Source: DATIHQ01 sp035480535 (GTDB taxonomy: Bacteria; Chlamydiota; Chlamydiia; Chlamydiales; SM23-39). Taken from it: a stretch of DNA of 37,663 nt. Under the pieces are notes generated by a model. It was not told where the DNA came from, ran no database searches, and saw nothing but the letters and a program-made list of their open reading frames with translations. The stretch is taken from positions 1 to 37,663 of the forward strand of contig DATIHQ010000079.1 in NCBI GenBank assembly GCA_035480535.1, read 5' to 3'. Position numbers and translations under genes: made by a program. Below, piece by piece: positions 30,137-37,663 of the stretch (its first letter is position 1; each line of letters begins with the position of its first letter).

Positions 30137-30823
30137 ATGATCCAGTCTTTTTTTTCTTTAGAGTCTTATGCGCATCGCTCCCTTTGGAAGGAGGGAGGAC
30201 CTGTTTGGTCAGCGCTCCTAGAGTTAAGCGATTATTTGAAGAGGGAGAATCGCTGTCAGATTGAAATAAAGATTCCTGAAGGGGTTTTTCTTGAGAGAGG
30301 GGAATTGGTTTCGATTGGAAAAGGGACGGTTGTTGAGCCGGGAGTCTTGATTCAGGGGCCCTGCATCATTGGGAAAAATTGCATCATTCGCCACGGAGCT
30401 TATATTCGGGAAGGGGTGATTTGCGGCGATGGTTGCGTCATTGGCCATAGCGCTGAGATTAAGAATTCAATTTTACTGGATCACGCGCATGCCACTCACT
30501 TTGTTTATGTGGGCGATTCGATTTTAGGGAACTGGGTGAATTTGGGGGCCGGAGTCAAATGCGCCAATTTGCGGCTGGATCGGCGCGAAGTGAGAGTTCG
30601 GTATGAGGGGAAATCGCATAAGACGGGGTTAAAGAAGTTGGGGGCGATCATTGGAGATCGGTCGCAAATCGGCTGCAATTGCGTGCTCAATCCTGGGACT
30701 TTGGTGGGGCGGGGAAGCGTTTCTTACCCATTGCTGAATTTAAAAGGGTGGATTCCCGCTGGGAGCGAGGTGAAGAAAGAAGGTGCCGTGATGGCAAAAC
30801 TCTTGGAGCAAATCGGAAAATAA
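30137..30823 (+). CDS. GlmU C-terminal-like hexapeptide-repeat acyltransferase
   Basis: Left-handed beta-helix protein, 228 residues, like the acetyltransferase half of GlmU but without the uridylyltransferase domain. Seen: hexapeptide repeats through about 50-200 (V-V-E-P-G-V-L-I-Q-G-P-C-I-I-G, I-G-K-N-C-I-I-R-H-G-A-Y-I, V-I-G-H-S-A-E-I-K-N-S-I), then L-G-N-W-V-N-L-G-A-G-V and L-G-A-I-I-G-D-R-S-Q-I-G-C-N-C-V-L-N-P-G. This order resembles nucleotide-sugar acyltransferases/pyrophosphorylases annotated glmU in Chlamydia next to ispA. Start: ATG 30137; a GTG at 30131 is in frame. One base separates it from ispA. Substrate uncertain: GlcN-1-P or another sugar. Confidence 0.78.
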   Translation: MIQSFFSLESYAHRSLWKEGGPVWSALLELSDYLKRENRCQIEIKIPEGVFLERGELVSIGKGTVVEPGVLIQGPCIIGKNCIIRHGAYIREGVICGDGCVIGHSAEIKNSILLDHAHATHFVYVGDSILGNWVNLGAGVKCANLRLDRREVRVRYEGKSHKTGLKKLGAIIGDRSQIGCNCVLNPGTLVGRGSVSYPLLNLKGWIPAGSEVKKEGAVMAKLLEQIGK

Positions 30824-30824
30824 T

Positions 30825-31670
30825 ATGTCGATCGAGACATTTCGCACCCAAATTGAACGGGAACTCCGCCTCTTTATTGAAGAAATGGGGGAAAAGAATC
30901 GCCTGCGCGATGCGTGTGAATATGCGCTGACAAATGGGGGAAAGCGTCTGCGTCCCATTCTCGTTCTGATGATCGCCGATGCGCTTGGATTGGGATTTGA
31001 TGTTTTTCCCGCTGCATTGAGCGTCGAATTTTTTCATACCGCCTCGTTAATCGCAGATGATCTCCCCTGCATGGATGACGATGATCTGAGGAGAAATCGT
31101 CCCTCACTTCATAAAGTTTTCGGAGAAAGTGTAGCAATTTTGGCCAGTTATACGTTGATCGCGGCTGGGTATGGGGGGATTCATCGAAATAGCGGGAAAA
31201 TGAAAGCTTCCTCCAAGGCTGATGCAATTGCTGTTCTTTGCTTGGAAGCGGCTACGCGATGCGCTGGGATCAAAGGCGCGACGAATGGGCAATTTCTCGA
31301 TCTCTATCCGCCCGATGCAAGTTTGGAGACGATCCGAAAGATCATTTTTCAGAAAACGGTCACTCTTTTTGAGATCTCTTTTGTCTTTGGCTGGCTTTTT
31401 GGCGGGGGGAGCTGCGATTTGTTGGAAAAGGTGCGCAAATGCGCCTATCATTTGGGAATGGCCTTCCAAATCGCAGATGATTTGCAAGATCGGCAGCAAG
31501 ATGGGAATGAGATGAATATCGCTTCTGCATGTGGGGCGGAAGGAGCTGCTCGCTTGTTTGAAGAGGAAGTGGCTTCCTTTATTCTTTGTTTGAAAGAGTT
31601 GAAGCTTTGGACGAAATCGTTTCAGGAAGTTGTGGAATGGCTGCGGCGTTTGGCGCCGCAGCCTGTGTAG
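30825..31670 (+). CDS. ispA: polyprenyl diphosphate synthase (farnesyl/geranylgeranyl type)
   Basis: Trans-prenyltransferase that condenses IPP with allylic diphosphates, supplying undecaprenyl and quinone precursors; 281 residues. Seen: G-G-K-R-L-R-P at 38-44, the first Asp-rich motif D-D-L-P-C-M-D-D-D-D with R-R-N-R-P (78-93), and the second motif F-Q-I-A-D-D-L-Q-D at about 214-222. The four-residue gap in the first motif (D-D-x4-D) is usual for bacterial FPP/GGPP synthases. Product length cannot be fixed by reading. The glmU-like/ispA pair matches the order I recall in Chlamydia. Its 3' end holds a strong hairpin, and it converges on recA with a three-base gap. Confidence 0.92.
   Translation: MSIETFRTQIERELRLFIEEMGEKNRLRDACEYALTNGGKRLRPILVLMIADALGLGFDVFPAALSVEFFHTASLIADDLPCMDDDDLRRNRPSLHKVFGESVAILASYTLIAAGYGGIHRNSGKMKASSKADAIAVLCLEAATRCAGIKGATNGQFLDLYPPDASLETIRKIIFQKTVTLFEISFVFGWLFGGGSCDLLEKVRKCAYHLGMAFQIADDLQDRQQDGNEMNIASACGAEGAARLFEEEVASFILCLKELKLWTKSFQEVVEWLRRLAPQPV
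31639..31663. terminator. hairpin in the last codons of ispA
   Basis: GGCTGCGGCG (31639-31648) pairs perfectly over ten bases with CGCCGCAGCC (31654-31663), loop TTTGG. It is followed on the plus strand by TGTGTAGATTTTAT. It lies between two convergent genes and could slow or stop transcription from both sides; the U tract is weak. Confidence 0.45.
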
Positions 31671-31673
31671 ATT

Positions 31674-32717
<1,044 letters not shown>

Positions 32718-32812
32718 GCAATTCCTCCTAGGTAAGAATATTTCAATAGCATGAAATCAATTTTTCTTCTCGTCAAGGCTGAAAAATGATTGAATGAGCA
32801 AAAAGGGACTGA

Positions 32813-33772
32813 ATGATATTAGCTGGCGATATTGGAGGGACTCACACGCGGCTGGCCTTGTTTGAGAAGGGGCGAGCGGTTGTGCCGGAACAAAAATTTT
32901 CAAGCCAACATTATTCGGGACTTGAGGCGATTGTTCGAGAATATCTGCAGGGAAACAAAGTGGGCAAGGCTTGCTTTGGCGTCGCGGGGCCAGTGATGGA
33001 AGGGGTTTGCAAAGCGACGAATCTTCCTTGGATTGTCGATGCCGCGCAGTTAAGCAAGGCCCTTCAAATCCCCTCAGTTCATCTTTTGAATGATCTTGAG
33101 GCAAATGCTTACGGAGTGAAAGTTCTCAAGCCCAATGAGCTCTATTTACTTCAGGCGGGCAACCCAAAACAAAAGGGAAACCAGGCCTTGATCGCGGCGG
33201 GAACCGGACTCGGCGAGGCGGGGCTTTTTTGGGATGGAAAAGAGCATCATCCCTTTGCCTGCGAGGGAGGCCATGCCGATTTTGCCCCCCGCAATGAAAA
33301 AGAGATCGCTCTTTTTCTCTATTTAAAGAAGCAGCATCCCCATGTTTCTTATGAACGGGTGATTTCGGGGCCGGGTCTTCATTCCATTTATCAGTTTTTG
33401 ATTGAAAGCGATCTTGAAAAGGGATCAAAACAAGTGCAAATGGAGATGAAGCAGCGCGATCCTTCGACAGTGATTTCAGAATGGGGCCGTTTAAAGAAAG
33501 ATGCCGCTTGCGCTCATGCTCTAGATTGGTTTTTATCTCTTTATGGCGCAGAAGCAGGCAATCTCGCTTTGAAATTTCTCTCTCTCGGAGGGCTGTACGT
33601 CGGAGGTGGGATAGCGCCTCATTTGACTGAAAAAATGAAACAGGGAGCTTTTATTTCCTCATTTGTTGAAAAGGGGCGGTTTAAATCGTTACTTGAGTCT
33701 ATCCCCATCTGGGTCATTTTAAATGACAATGCAGCTCTTCTTGGCGCTGCCAGCTATGCGGCGGCAAAATGA
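32813..33772 (+). CDS. glk: glucokinase
   Basis: ATP-dependent glucose kinase of the E. coli Glk type, giving glucose 6-phosphate; 319 residues as usual. Seen: phosphate-1 loop L-A-G-D-I-G-G-T-H-T-R-L at 3-14, L-L-N-D-L-E-A-N-A-Y-G-V containing the catalytic Asp, A-A-G-T-G-L-G-E-A-G-L-F (phosphate 2), E-G-G-H-A-D-F-A-P-R for sugar binding, and G-G-L-Y-V-G-G-G-I-A-P-H near the C-terminus. Start: ATG 32813 with AAAGGGA upstream. Its stop overlaps the glycosidase start (ATGA). Some chlamydiae import glucose 6-phosphate from the host; this kinase suggests that free glucose is also used. Confidence 0.93.
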   Translation: MILAGDIGGTHTRLALFEKGRAVVPEQKFSSQHYSGLEAIVREYLQGNKVGKACFGVAGPVMEGVCKATNLPWIVDAAQLSKALQIPSVHLLNDLEANAYGVKVLKPNELYLLQAGNPKQKGNQALIAAGTGLGEAGLFWDGKEHHPFACEGGHADFAPRNEKEIALFLYLKKQHPHVSYERVISGPGLHSIYQFLIESDLEKGSKQVQMEMKQRDPSTVISEWGRLKKDAACAHALDWFLSLYGAEAGNLALKFLSLGGLYVGGGIAPHLTEKMKQGAFISSFVEKGRFKSLLESIPIWVILNDNAALLGAASYAAAK

Positions 33773-36450
33773 ATTCTGAAGTAGAGAGGCTGAGGCAACA
33801 CAGCGACAAAATGTATATGGGACCTGTTCCCGTTTGGGATAAATGGGGTCCCTATGTGGCAGAACGGGGTTGGGGAAGCGTAAGAGAAGATTACAGCGCA
33901 AATGGGGATGCTTGGAATTATTTTCCCCACGATCACGCTCGGCAAAGAGCGTTTAGGCGCTGCGAAGATGGATTGGCCGGTTTTTCCGATCGGTTTCAGG
34001 TGCTGCTCTTTTCTCCCGCTTTCTGGAATGGCCAAGATTCTATATTGAAAGAGCGTCTTTTCGGCCTAAATGCCTGGGAAGGAAACCATGGCGAGGATGT
34101 AAAGGAATATTACTATTATCTCGATGCGACTCCTTCCCATAGCTATTTGAAGTATCTCTATAAGTATCCACAGGGCGCCTATCCATACGATCGGATTGTG
34201 GAAGAAAATCAAAGCCGCACGCCTCGGGATCGGGAATTTGAGCTGGTGGATACGGGCATTTTTCATGAAGATCGCTATTTTGACATCTTTGTGGAATACG
34301 CAAAGGCAGATCCAGAAGACATTTGCATTCGCATTGAGGCGATTAACCGGGGGCCTGATGCTGCACCGCTTCATATTCTCCCCCAATTTTGGTTTCGCAA
34401 TCAATGGTCATGGGGACCCGTTCGGCTTGCAGAGCCTGTCATTACTCTTGGTGATGGAGAAGATCTTTGCTTAATTGCCGATGATGCCAGCCTGAATTCT
34501 CCTAAATTTCTTCTTTTTGACTATCATGTAGGGCGCCGCTATCTCTATGGGCCTTCTGGGGGGAAACCTCTTTTCACAAATAATGACACGAATAAAAAGG
34601 CTCTTTGGGATGAACCGAATGATTCGCCTTATGTAAAAGATGCCTTTCATCGATTTTTGATTCATAAAGAAGAAGAGGCGGTCAATCCTGAACCTTATGG
34701 AACAAAAGCGGGAATCCATTATTTCTTTCCCGAGGTGGGCCCTGGAAAGAGCGCCGTTCTTTATTTTCGCATGACGGATCGCCAAATGAAAGGGGCGCTG
34801 CAAAGTGTGGAAAAAGTGGTCCAAGAGCGAAGGAAAGAAGCCGATCTGTTCTATCAGGGTATCCATCCGAAAAGCGCCACTGCCGAAGAGAAAATGATCC
34901 AAAGGCAGGCTTTGGCGGGAATGATATGGAATAAGCAAATTTATATTTACGACGTGAGCACTTGGCTGCAGGGAGATAATCCCAATACTCCTCCTCCAGA
35001 ATCTCATAAATGGATCCGAAATTTCCATTGGCGGCACATCACCTCCATGCGCGTATTTGCCATGCCGGATAAATGGGAATATCCCTGGTTTGCCGCTTGG
35101 GATTTGACTTTCCATTCGATCATTTTTCTGCTGATTGACATTGAATTTGCCAAATATCAGCTTTGGCTCCTCCTCTTCGATCAATTTCAGCATCCCAATG
35201 GGGCTGTTCCTGCCTATGAATGGGAATTCAGCGATGTAAATCCCCCTATTCAAGCTTGGGCCGTGTTGAAGATCTTTGAATATGAGAAGAAAAAGTTTGG
35301 CCGCGAAGATCATGACTTCTTAGAAAAATGTTTCCATAAGCTTCTTCTGAATTTTGCCTGGTGGGTCAATAAAGTAGACAGCCTTGGCAATAACATCTTC
35401 GAAGGGGGATTTTTGGGGATGGATAATATTGGATTTACCGATCGGTCTCAAAAATTGCCTCCAGGATACCTTCTCGACCAGGCGGATGGGTCTGGCTGGA
35501 TCTCGTTGCTTTGTCTTAATTTAATGCGGATTGCACTGACGTTGGCGAAGAAAAACCCCATTTATGAAGGGTTGGGAATTAAGTTTTTTCAACACTTTCT
35601 CTATGTGACAGCGGCGATGCGGAAAAGCTATTGGCGCCCTTATGACATGTGGGATGAGGAAGATGGCTTTTTCTATAGCTATTTTCGCCATCCAGATGGC
35701 ACTTCGGAAAAAATTCCTGTTCGCTCCATCGTCGGCATCATCCCCTTTATCGCCTGCGATGTGTGGGATGAGGCGGAGCTCAAAACCTTTCCAGAATTTT
35801 ATGAAGCCTATCAATGGATGACGGAGAAGCGCCCTTCTTTAACAGCGAAATGTGTGCAACAAATTCCCCATGAAACAGGGTCAAAGCATCTCTTTGGATT
35901 ATTGACGGTCCATGAAATCGAGCGTTTTTTACAAAATATTTGGGATCCCAATGAATTCCGATCTGAATATGGGTTAAGAAGCTTATCCAAGTTTCATGAA
36001 AAGAACCCAGCGGAAATGCATGGATATATGATGGGATATGAGCCTGGTGAAGCATTGGAAAAAATTAAAGGGGGTAATTCCAATTGGCGCGGTCCCATCT
36101 GGTTTCCCATTAATTATTTTCTCATCGACACGCTCTCTCGCTTAGGAGACGTGTTCAAAGACAATTTAAAGGTGAAAGTGGGAGAGGAAAAGCCTGTGAC
36201 CCTGCATCAGATGGCGGAATCATTTGCGGTGCGCCTTTTAAGCTTATTTAAAAAAGGAGCCCAAGGAAATCGCCCCTGTTTTGGCGATACGGAGAAATTC
36301 CAAAAAGATCCCCATTTTCACGACTGTTTGTTCTTTAACGAGCACTTTCATGGAGACACTGGACGGGGTCTGGGCGCTTCCCATCAGAATGGGTGGACGG
36401 GCCTGATTGCGGTTTTGATCGAAGAGCTCAGAAATAAAAAACCAGGCTGA
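33769..36450 (+). CDS. GH63/MGH1-type (alpha/alpha)6-barrel glycosidase
   Basis: 893-residue glycoside hydrolase of the family 63 / mannosylglycerate-hydrolase-like group. Seen: N-terminal W-G-P-Y-V-A-E-R-G-W-G-S-V-R-E-D-Y-S then G-D-A-W-N-Y-F-P-H-D-H-A-R with R-A-F-R-R-C-E-D-G-L-A-G, typical of bacterial GH63 proteins. N-F-H-W-R-H-I and P-W-F-A-A-W-D-L-T-F-H carry the likely catalytic Asp; P-A-Y-E-W-E-F-S-D-V-N-P-P follows. C-terminal G-N-S-N-W-R-G-P-I-W-F-P-I-N-Y-F is the conserved barrel segment. No signal peptide, so cytoplasmic. Coupled to glk by ATGA, so glucose release from an alpha-glucoside (glucosylglycerate, trehalose or glycogen-derived) is the natural reading; the true substrate is unknown. 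Confidence 0.88.
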   Translation: MNSEVERLRQHSDKMYMGPVPVWDKWGPYVAERGWGSVREDYSANGDAWNYFPHDHARQRAFRRCEDGLAGFSDRFQVLLFSPAFWNGQDSILKERLFGLNAWEGNHGEDVKEYYYYLDATPSHSYLKYLYKYPQGAYPYDRIVEENQSRTPRDREFELVDTGIFHEDRYFDIFVEYAKADPEDICIRIEAINRGPDAAPLHILPQFWFRNQWSWGPVRLAEPVITLGDGEDLCLIADDASLNSPKFLLFDYHVGRRYLYGPSGGKPLFTNNDTNKKALWDEPNDSPYVKDAFHRFLIHKEEEAVNPEPYGTKAGIHYFFPEVGPGKSAVLYFRMTDRQMKGALQSVEKVVQERRKEADLFYQGIHPKSATAEEKMIQRQALAGMIWNKQIYIYDVSTWLQGDNPNTPPPESHKWIRNFHWRHITSMRVFAMPDKWEYPWFAAWDLTFHSIIFLLIDIEFAKYQLWLLLFDQFQHPNGAVPAYEWEFSDVNPPIQAWAVLKIFEYEKKKFGREDHDFLEKCFHKLLLNFAWWVNKVDSLGNNIFEGGFLGMDNIGFTDRSQKLPPGYLLDQADGSGWISLLCLNLMRIALTLAKKNPIYEGLGIKFFQHFLYVTAAMRKSYWRPYDMWDEEDGFFYSYFRHPDGTSEKIPVRSIVGIIPFIACDVWDEAELKTFPEFYEAYQWMTEKRPSLTAKCVQQIPHETGSKHLFGLLTVHEIERFLQNIWDPNEFRSEYGLRSLSKFHEKNPAEMHGYMMGYEPGEALEKIKGGNSNWRGPIWFPINYFLIDTLSRLGDVFKDNLKVKVGEEKPVTLHQMAESFAVRLLSLFKKGAQGNRPCFGDTEKFQKDPHFHDCLFFNEHFHGDTGRGLGASHQNGWTGLIAVLIEELRNKKPG

Positions 36451-36467
36451 GGGTTTCCCAGCCTGGT
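36441..36467 (-). terminator. intrinsic terminator of the porin gene, overlapping the glycosidase 3' end
   Basis: ACCAGGCT (36441-36448) pairs with AGCCTGGT (36460-36467), with an inner GGG-TTT-CCC. On the minus strand the stem is followed by TTTTTTATTT, a clear U tract, so it terminates the porin transcript 29 bases past its stop. Part of it encodes the last residues of the glycosidase. Confidence 0.75.
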
Positions 36468-36495
36468 AGAATCAGCGTTGTTTATCAGCCAGTGA

Positions 36496-37663
36496 CTAGA
36501 AGTGGAGTGCCACTGTAGCTGTCATGCCATGCACATAGAGGTTGCCGTTTGGCATCAAGCTCTTGCCGCGCATTAGATCATCTTCAAAGTTGCGGAACAT
36601 GTTCTGATCGAAGAACACTTGGAATCCATATCCTGCTGACAGGTCAAGATACCAGTTGTTGCAATCGAGATAAGTTCCCCAGCCAAGGCCCATTTCCATA
36701 TCGAGGTGGGTTCTGACCGTATTGATTTTCTTCTGAGAAATTTCTGTCGTTGTGATTGTGGTCCCAACGGTATGCACTTCTTTAGTGCTAGATTTATTGT
36801 AGCGAGTGAAGAGGATATCGCCAGATCCGCAGCTATAGAGCCTAAGTCCTTCGCCGAGCATCCAGTTGATATCAATCCCCATTTTTGGACCCACAGCCCA
36901 AGAATGGCTTTGCTGATGGGTTACGTCGCTATCGCCAACTGTAGTACTTTGGTTTGTTGCGAACAATGGGTCAACAACAGTGTAGGTTGTATTGAATTTT
37001 TGACGGATCCAAGCACCTCTAGCACCAGCGTAGGGGTGGAATGTAAGCTTTCTGCCTACATAGTACCAACGTCCCATGATCGCATCGACGAAATCCATAT
37101 TGCATTTCCATCTTGACGATACGGTATCATATACAGCAGTACCTATTGTACGAGGCTTCCCAACCATTGGAAGGATCATGCCAAATGTTACTGGACTAGT
37201 CCCATTTGCAGGACCATTAGAAGATGTGTGTACTGAACTGCGGAACCATGTATATCCAGCATAAGCATCCCAATCATCGTAATCAAATTTCATGCCTGCG
37301 CCTACTTTGAAACCAGGCTTATATTTGAAATTTGTGTTGATGATATGGCCATCTACAGTTGTGTTAGCAGATAGTTGCGCTGCTGTCTCGCTATCGGCAA
37401 TCCCGATTTCCATATTGTCTTGAAGGGCTTGCCAGTATGTGAAGCTGCCATCTACCCAGACATCCCAAGAGCAACGAGTATCAATCGCTGCAGATTGGTT
37501 GTAAGCTGGGACTAGAGTCACACAACACACGGGAGGACAAACCTTTTCACATTTCACAGGCTCACAGCACTGTGGCTTGGGTTTGGGTGTTGGGCAGCAG
37601 CCTTTATCTTGCTGCTGGCCAAATCCGGAGGCAGCAACGAGGAGCGATGCGACCATCCAAGGC
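36496..37663 (-). CDS. major outer-membrane porin, Cys-rich Legionella_OMP/MOMP-like (N-terminus off right edge)
   Basis: Outer-membrane porin of at least 386 residues. Seen: hydrophobic signal-peptide end V-A-S-L-L-V-A-A-S-G-F-G-Q, then a Cys/Pro/Lys-rich stretch (G-C-C-P-T-P-K-P-K-P-Q-C-C-E-P) with about ten cysteines, suited to disulfide cross-linking of the chlamydial envelope. C-S-W-D-V-W-V-D-G-S-F-T-Y-W-Q-A opens the barrel as in Lpg1974-type porins. G-M-K-F-D-Y-D-D-W-D-A-Y-A-G-Y-T-W-F follows, and it ends V-A-L-H-F. The in-frame ATG at 37656 lacks a basic n-region and the frame stays open (..P-W-M) to the edge, so the real start is probably just outside. A strong terminator follows. 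Confidence 0.82.
   Translation of the reverse strand, partial: PWMVASLLVAASGFGQQQDKGCCPTPKPKPQCCEPVKCEKVCPPVCCVTLVPAYNQSAAIDTRCSWDVWVDGSFTYWQALQDNMEIGIADSETAAQLSANTTVDGHIINTNFKYKPGFKVGAGMKFDYDDWDAYAGYTWFRSSVHTSSNGPANGTSPVTFGMILPMVGKPRTIGTAVYDTVSSRWKCNMDFVDAIMGRWYYVGRKLTFHPYAGARGAWIRQKFNTTYTVVDPLFATNQSTTVGDSDVTHQQSHSWAVGPKMGIDINWMLGEGLRLYSCGSGDILFTRYNKSSTKEVHTVGTTITTTEISQKKINTVRTHLDMEMGLGWGTYLDCNNWYLDLSAGYGFQVFFDQNMFRNFEDDLMRGKSLMPNGNLYVHGMTATVALHF

Overview
The window comes from a chromosome of a member of the Chlamydiota, most likely an amoeba-associated, Parachlamydia- or Waddlia-like lineage rather than a pathogenic Chlamydia. The evidence is the gene content: two small outer-membrane proteins with the MOMP N-terminal signature (A-A-P-[IV]-G-N-P-S-A-P), a chromosomal ParA/pGP6-D pair of the kind found next to thrS in Chlamydia, a recB-recC-lplT(ygeD) block, a glmU-like/ispA pair and a Cys-rich Legionella_OMP-type porin. 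The genes are densely packed, often with ATGA-type overlaps, and no stretch longer than 300 bases lacks a gene. No rRNA, CRISPR array, transposase or phage gene was seen.

Layout. 1-4241 (minus): recB (runs off the left edge) and recC. 4362-6059 (plus): LplT-like transporter with a degenerate acyltransferase tail. 6056-7423 (minus): an outer-membrane barrel, then a hairpin-rich spacer. 7664-11714 (minus operon): a large protein with papain-like Cys/His/Asn motifs, then two MOMP-like barrels. 11862-16723 (plus operon): thrS, parA, pGP6-D-like gene, purB. 16716-19810 (minus): two tandem WD40 proteins that resemble the eukaryotic APC/C co-activators Cdc20/Cdh1, including a C-terminal Ile-Arg tail. 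19914-21239 (minus): dapA and a small unknown gene. 21374-26980 (minus): rsm22-like methyltransferase, HlyD-type adaptor, small coiled-coil gene, MFS transporter and ung, interrupted by a plus-strand gene (23558-25042) that lies between 24-bp direct repeats. 27080-28864 (plus): small conserved gene overlapping tRNA-Pro(GGG), GNAT protein with an N-terminal hydrophobic segment, small unknown gene. 28847-29932 (minus): RlmD/TrmA-like m5U methyltransferase. 30137-31670 (plus): GlmU-like acyltransferase and polyprenyl diphosphate synthase. 31674-32717 (minus): recA. 32813-36450 (plus): glucokinase and a GH63-type glycosidase. 36496 to the right edge (minus): major porin.

How the genes work together. 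Housekeeping functions (recombination repair by RecBC/RecA, uracil excision, threonyl-tRNA charging, DAP synthesis, isoprenoids, rRNA/tRNA methylation, AMP supply) are mixed with envelope proteins and host-interaction candidates. The glycosidase and glucokinase overlap by ATGA and would turn a glucoside into glucose 6-phosphate. ung, the MFS pump, the small coiled-coil gene and the HlyD adaptor look like one ancestral operon later split by an insertion.

The most interesting items are the tandem Cdc20/Cdh1-like proteins, the papain-like protein coupled to MOMP-like porins, an 83-bp palindromic repeat present twice in opposite orientations (one copy supplies a stop codon), and the direct-repeat-flanked insertion. 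Family assignments rest on reading motifs from memory, with no database search.
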